Shown piece after piece: positions 51,201 to 59,068 of a DNA stretch of 64,000 nucleotides. Each line of letters opens with the position of its first letter. The stretch's first letter is position 1. Origin of the DNA: Unio delphinus (Eukaryota; Mollusca; Bivalvia; Unionida; Unionidae); assembly GCA_029339505.1 (NCBI GenBank), contig JAQISU010000081.1, positions 15,351,001-15,415,000 on the forward strand, in the 5' to 3' direction. The notes under the pieces are model-generated. The model did not search any database and was not told the DNA's origin. It was given only the letters and a program-made list of their open reading frames with translations. A program made the translations under genes and the position numbers.

Positions 51201-54200
51201 CATCACAAATTGCACAGCCCCACACATCAATGTAAGAACAATGGCATATGTTGCATCTTCCACCACTGGAGAAACAGCAAATGTACCAACCATGAGCGAC
51301 ATGATGGCAGTTGGTCCCAAAGTGATGTCCTTGGAGGTGCCAAGGATTGTGTATACAAAACACCCCATGAATGCTGAGTAAAGTCCATACTGAAAGTTTG
51401 AAGAGGAAATGAAATTTACTATCTTCAAATGACAAATATCCCACCATGTGACCCTTCCACTTCCATGTCTTTTATATTTTAAATGAAGTGCACTTTTCTG
51501 ATATTTACAAGAATAGTAATAAGTATATATGATAATAAGCATATAGTAATAAGTATATATAGTAATAAGTATATAGTAATAGGTATATTAATAAGTACAT
51601 AGTAATAAGTATATAGTAATTAGTGTATATAGTAATAAGTACATAGTAATAAGTGTATATAGTAATAAGTATATAGTAATAAGTATATAGTAATAAGTAT
51701 AGTAATAAGTGTATATAGTAATAAGTATATAGTAATAAGTATATAGTAATAAGTATAGTAATAAGTGTATATAGTAATAAGTATATTAGCAATAAATACA
51801 TATAGTAATAAGTATAACTAATTGACAGTGATGTAAAAATGTCAGAGAAAGAGAACAAGTTTGCTACTAAACAAAAAGAATACCATACAATTGTATAATC
51901 CAGGTGTTCTAATGGTACTATCTTTGACGGGTACCAAGGCCTACTTAGAAACAAATTATGATCATATAGCTTTCTGTCTTAGTCTACAATTTGTGGCGGT
52001 TTCATCATTTTAAAGGTGGTTGCAAATCTAATATTCTGAAAGAAAACTCTCTACTAGGTGAATGGGTGGTGGTTGCTGTGAAGGGAGCAATTGATGAATA
52101 TAACTTGATACACAGTGAAATATACATCTATTTTAACAGGCATTCAGTTGTCAGCTGTTTTTAATACAATGAAGTTATGTCAAGAGATGTGGAAAATTAC
52201 CAAACCACCCATCTACACAGTAGTAACCAGGATATCCATATAACTAAGGTATCCATACAACCAGGGTATCCATATAACAGAAGTATCCATACAACTAGGG
52301 TATCCATATAACTGAGGTATCCATGCAACCAAGGTATCCATATAACTGAGGTATCCATACAACCAAGGTATCCATATAACTGAGGTATCCATACCACCAG
52401 GGTATCCATATAAATGAGGTATCCATACAACCAGGGTATATGTATAACTGAGGTATCCATACAACCAGGGTAAACATATAACTGAGATATCCATTTACTC
52501 TATGGCAATGCCTCATCACATAAATCTGCTGTCATGACAGACATAGTCACAGCCTCCACTTATAGTCCTGATTTAACGCCAATTGATTTTTGGCTGGATC
52601 CTGTTATCATATTATTCACTGAGATTCAGATGATATGAAACCCAGGATGTGTTTGAAGTGCAGCATCCCAGTCCAAAAGTGAATACAAAATAGCATTTAA
52701 TAATAATGGAATAGTTGGACTGCAAAAATATGTAACAGTGCTTGGAGAGTACATCAAGGGGATGAAATTGTTGTACGGCAAAATAATATTCAGAATATTT
52801 TTAAATACCCCTCTCCACATCCAATTTCACACAGACCAAATTCCATTTTTCTGTCCACAGTGAATTTTGCATAATAATGCTAATGATTTTTTTCCCCAAA
52901 AGTTCAAAAATAAGTGTTACAGGGGTGATAATTGACGAATTGCTGTAGTAACCTGAGAATATAATCAAGTCATCTACAAATAAATACAAATATGCCTAAC
53001 TAATTTCATTATTCTAGCTCTACATTGATCATGCTAACAAGGTTTGTGTTAAAACAGTTCAGGTCCAAAAAGTTGCTGTAATGGTTTGATTTACGTAGTA
53101 TGCTTGATACCACAGTACAAATGGCTATAAGGTACCAATTACATGCAAAGTTTAAGCGATGCATAAATGAAGGATTTCATGAAATTGATGAAAACATGAA
53201 TGACAACATCAAAATAAAAGGTAGAAAAACAAAAGACAAGGTAAAAAACACAAAATACTTAAAAATAAATGGTTAAAATTTGTTACATAATCCACACTGA
53301 CTAAAAACCTCAAAGAATTTCTCTGGTTATATCATGGTAAAATTTCTTCATTGAGTTCACATAAAAAAAACCACTCAACAAGAAAGTGTTCAGGAGATGC
53401 GCACAATCTAGGGGCATTTATGTGTTTCTGATACACTATCACACATTACCAACTCATTTCTGTGATAAGTTCTTTATGAGGGATACCATTCTCTTGGTGA
53501 TTTGATATTCTTAATGTTGTTATTAGAGTTTTCTTTCAATATATTTTGCTAGGTACATAGAATATGCTCATTTATATCATATCTGCAGCCTGTATAATGG
53601 AATCTTGCATTCAGGAACAAGTGATTATAGGGTACTTTAATCTTCCCTGTCATCACCCTTAATACCAATCTGACTAGACAACAGCATAGAATACATTTTC
53701 CACATTGCCCGAGGAAATAATTTTTTGTATAGTGTCCTGGAAACCATAACCAAGTCATTTACAGATGAATACAAATATTCCTTTGAATTTCCTTTATTTG
53801 TATCAAGTGAATTCAGTGCAACATTGTTAACAAGCGTATTGAGATAATTGGAGGGATAGACATATTGATATAAAATCAAGACGGCCCCATTACAAACTTT
53901 GGGGAATAAATACCCTGTACTCAGGCAACACTTGAAATTCTAAAATTTGAGTACAGCTGACATTTGAGAAGAGCATGATGTCAAATAAGGCAATGTTGGC
54001 CAGATCACATAAGAATGCAGCATTTAACATGTAGGAGTGGGGGGATGAGGTCAAAGATTTGCAACCTGAGAATAAAGAAAAGTTGAAATATGTAACCTGT
54101 GGAGGAAGTCCAGCAACTCTGGCATATGCCAGACCCTGTGGAATGACAGTTAAAGCCACTGTAACACCAGCAATAATATCACTCTGAAGGTCAAATAATC

Positions 54201-54780
54201 TGAAAGGAAAAAATTAGCAATAAATGACAAGCTTAAAACGTACACTTTGACATTGCCAATAACCTAGTCTTTAATTGGTGCCAGAGTCCCAAGAGGTTAA
54301 AAGCAAATAAAATGGGAATGCAAAGCAACTGCAAAAATATTAGATGATATGAAAGTTTGTAAACAGCACAGGGGATTATTATCCCTCCCGTGATAGATCA
54401 AAAGCAAAGTCTTCCTCTGGAGACAAAATAATTCCATTGTGGGACAAAAACAAAACTGTCTAAAATAAAGATAATGCATACATTAAAGAAAATACATTTT
54501 AAAAAAATAACTAAAAAGCACCAGTACTTTCATACAAGCATGCATGGGACCCATTATCTATAGATAAGGCAAAGAGTCTGGTTTCAGTTTATGTAATAGT
54601 GTAGTACTTTAGTGATAACTACTTGACATGACCTAGTTACCTACATCATTATGAAGAGATCAAGTTGTAGGGTGCAATCAAAGGGTCCTGGTGCAATATG
54701 TTTTGCTTCTAGCTTTAAAACTCAGATATTATTTCCACTATGGAAAACAAAGATATTAATGTTATTAGAAGGTGGCAGAA

Positions 54781-54825
<45 letters not shown>

Positions 54826-57800
54826 TGCATTTAAAGATAACATTTTCTACTGTATTGGATGACAGTCATTAGCACCAGGTGGCAAGATCTAATGCTGAAG
54901 CCTGGTAGTTCAGTGTGAGCAATGCATACAAATTCTGTTTTATGAACAAAGAGTGTGTCCATGGAGACATCTACACAGAAACTTGGAAAACCTATATATT
55001 GTATGTTGTGAAATTACCTTGAATGTTGTATGCCTAAGGTGTATTTTGACCTATATTCCTAACAAAAAGTATTAAATATACATGGCAGGTATTGTTTATT
55101 TATTAATCTTTGAAGTGTCCAGTTTAAATATCACAAAATTCAATGCTATGCTCAATTTGATTTGAGTGTTTGTCCACCATATCTGAAAATTCCTACAAGA
55201 TGACATGCCATCCAGTAGTGCCAAATTTCCTACAAGATGACATGCCATCCAGTAGTACCAAATTTCCTAACAAGATGACATGCCATCCAGTAGTGCCAAA
55301 ATTCCTACAAGATGACATGCCATCCAGTAGTGCCAAATTTTTTTCTGTGCCAACAGTGTGAAATGCAAGGTTAAATGAACACCTTGCTTACACATCTGCA
55401 GTCTCAGCATTTCATTGCTTAATGTACAATGCATATAAAAAGTTTACTTTTAAAGTTGACTGATTTTAATAATAGCACATAGTAATGGTGCCATTCAACA
55501 AACAAAATGATGCTAACTGGGTTTGTTTGCTTATTTATAAGGATGCTTTTATAACAAAAAAACTTATATCATTTTCAGTGTACTGGGTATCAGATTAATT
55601 AAACTAAAGTAGACTATGTGTTAGTCTGATCCCAGCATACTAGTGCATTCTGGATATATGCCATGTTAACTAGATCAATGCTTGGCTGATCCCCACATAA
55701 GAGTATATTCTGGGTTGATCTCATCTTAAGTAGTAGTCTATGTGCTAGTCTGATCCCAGCATACTGATGTATTCTGGAATGGTGCCATTTTAACTAGATC
55801 AATAATTGGCTGATCCCCACATAAGAGTGTATTCTGGGTTGATTCCAGATTCGTGGAACAGATCTAGGCTGATCCCCGCATGAAGAAAGTATTCTTATTC
55901 TTTACTATTTAAAACTGTAAAAGAAATGCAATAAACATGCATGTATAAAATATATCAAATGAGAGCTCCCAAGAGATCCATATATTTCCAAATCTCATAC
56001 TTTACTAAATGCAGCTATATTTTTACATTGGGTGTCTTATATTTACATTCTATATATTACTTTCAAATTAGTTTGCTCCAATTCAAAATGACAATAATAT
56101 GTTCTTACTTTCTGAAGGAAATGTCTCAGCAATTATCATTTCATATCTTAATAACCTTGAGTATTTTAATAAAGTATATGGTGATGCTTTAATCAAATAC
56201 AAAGTACTCTGCTTGATCCCCTCCTATTTTACCCTTTATGTTATAATACTATCTAAATACTTGTTTAGTGGGATTCTAAGCCATCGAATAATCAATGAGT
56301 TGTTGGAATCTGAAACTGAAGCAAGAATATTTTAAAACTAGAACTATGCAATTATACTGCATAGAAGTCCTCCAAAGGTTCAAATATTTGTAATATGCTG
56401 AAAAAAATGCATATAATTATTTAAATATCTCTAAAAGGTGACTACATCAGAATGGGATTTGCTACTTAAGTGGGATGTAAACATTTGAAGCCAGTCAAGA
56501 AAAGATAATTATATTTAAGGTAACTTTATTTACAAAATGGATATATTTGCCCAAAATATTTTCCAATATACCATAATTGTTACTGTAAGGTGGCAAGAGA
56601 AAAAGTATATTTAACAGTGGGAAGCTGGTGTCAGTGATGGGGGCTGGGTATGTTAAAATAAATCATTTTCTTACCTTCACCTTTGACATACCCATTTGAA
56701 TTGTCCTGTGAATATCACCTGCGATGTTTTCAGTTATGTTTGTTAAAAAAATTATGTCCAGGTGCATTTAAATAAAGTAAACATATTGGCTATTTGTTAA
56801 CACATTTATGTTTAGTTGCATTTAAATAAAGTACACTTTATGGCCGTTTGGTAACACATTAAGGTTCAGTAAATGCAATACATTTATCAGATTTTATTTT
56901 CATACCTGTTATATTAAACATTTCATACTGTGTCTGAACAGGCAACTAAACTAAAGAGAAACCTTTATGAACATGCAATACTTGACATAATTGTTGTGAT
57001 AAATGTGCTCAATCAAATTATGTTCAAGTGTACTCAGTAAAAGTACTGATAACTGTCAAATTAAGCTCAGTATGTCTGATTATTTCTAGGTAAAGAAACA
57101 ATTCGCAGTTTATCTTTAGTATGGGTTCATGACCTCCTATCAACTTTGTACTTTGATTTCAGTCTGTGTTTTTTGTGCACTTTATACAGTCCATCAGTTC
57201 CTCATAGAAGCAATTTTGAAGGATTTATGTACTATGTATTATACATTGTAGTGTTGTAAATTTTCACGAACTTGATGAACACCAACATCTAAAAATAAGA
57301 ATCTGTCTGCAGCCACATCTATTTTCTCTAAAAGGACATTATGGTTTCAGTCTATCATACATGGATTAAATTCTTTATTTTTAGTTGCAGTTAAAACATA
57401 GCATAGGAACATACAATATTCTTATTAACAGTGTTATATTTTTCTTCACATTTTTTATTTTACGATGTCATCACACCGTATATATGTACATGTATATGCT
57501 TACTTTAAATGTAATGTACTGTATATTCAAAAATGATCAAAATAAATTGATAAATACATCTATTAATTTGTGTTTGTTTCATACTATTATAACATTCACT
57601 TGTATGTACATATTATACAGTAAATATAAGTTTAGACAATTAACACATCAAAACACATCACATCACATCATGTACCTGTACATGTATATACTGTACATAC
57701 ATTTATCAGGTCAATTTTCTGAAGAAATATGTAACCTTTGTTTGGATTCTTTGGCAGATCTATCTGCAATGTTTATTGATAATGGCCATATATTATCAAG

Positions 57801-58987
57801 GGCTTCGCTATTGTGCTTTATGTCATCTCTTGTTAATATTGCTGACGTCTGCTCAAAATATGAAATTAATGTTTCTATACTGTCCTTGGCTTGGGTGATT
57901 GAATGTCTTTTCCCTCTGGGTTGGTAGTGTCATCATCGCCTTCTTCATCATCATTGTTTGGAACCTCATCTTAAGTTACCAGGGTAAAAATGTTGTCATC
58001 ATTGAGTTGTTGCCCTGTCTCTTCCTTTTCGTCTATCTGTATATATTCCTCGGCAGACATCTCAGCCTGGTTGAGAAGGCTTCTTATTAGATCTGTGAGA
58101 TCACTTAATGGCATGTCATCTCCATCATCAATTTCTTTGACAGTAGTGGTTAATGTCGGTATGATCTGTACATGTCTAAAGCAATTTGAGATTGTTGTTG
58201 GTGTCACTGAACCCCACGCTGTCAATACGGTATCTCAACTCGTCTATGCTTGCTTGATGGTGTCGCCATAATATATTTAATAAGTACAACGAAAACAAAC
58301 TGTTATCTCGCAGTTATGCATTATGGTAAACTAATAAAATGCAGTCATTTTTATAAGTTGTATTTTACAGCTGTTACAGTTGCTAATGATTGACGTCACC
58401 ATTTTATTCGGAAATAAAGCCTTATACTGTCCACAGCTCAAATATGTCAACTGTATTTGTACAGGCATCATTTAACTGTGATTGTTACATACAATTAGTA
58501 AATAACAAAGAGGCTTAATGACACTTTTAATTTATTTACCATATGTTTTGTCAAAAAGAATGGACGATTTGATCCCAGTGTGTTTATTTAATTATTAACA
58601 CCCCAGTCGGCGACTAGCTAAAACAGACATTGCTTATTCAATCGCTGGTTACAATATGATCATGCTACTTAGTTACTGATAGTGGCCATAGATTCTCAAG
58701 GGTTTCACTTTTGTGTTTTATGTATTATTCTACTGAGTATTTTGATATACAATTTTTTGAATTTTCTTATTTTTGGACAGATTATTTCCAGATTATCGAG
58801 ACAAGTTTAATGTAATTTTACACTTTGCTCCCCAATTTTGATTTCCAAATCTGGAACGCAGATTTCTTGATTAACGGAGCAAATTAACGTTTAGGAAATC
58901 CATTCCCATTGAATTATGTCTGGAAAGCAGGGTTTCTATATTAACAAAGCTCCACTCTGTGTGTGTGTGTATATATATATATATATG

Positions 58988-59068
<81 letters not shown>

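Noticed and set aside
52801..52989. Reverse transcriptase fragment ([10 protein letters not shown])
   Set aside because: The motif resembles a YVDD box but the surrounding residues do not match any RT, and a diverged copy at 53.7 kb lacks it; a dispersed noncoding repeat is more likely.
57385..57927. 180-residue plus-strand gene
   Set aside because: AT-rich low-complexity frame; its right part is the antisense of the Tigger C-terminal fragment.
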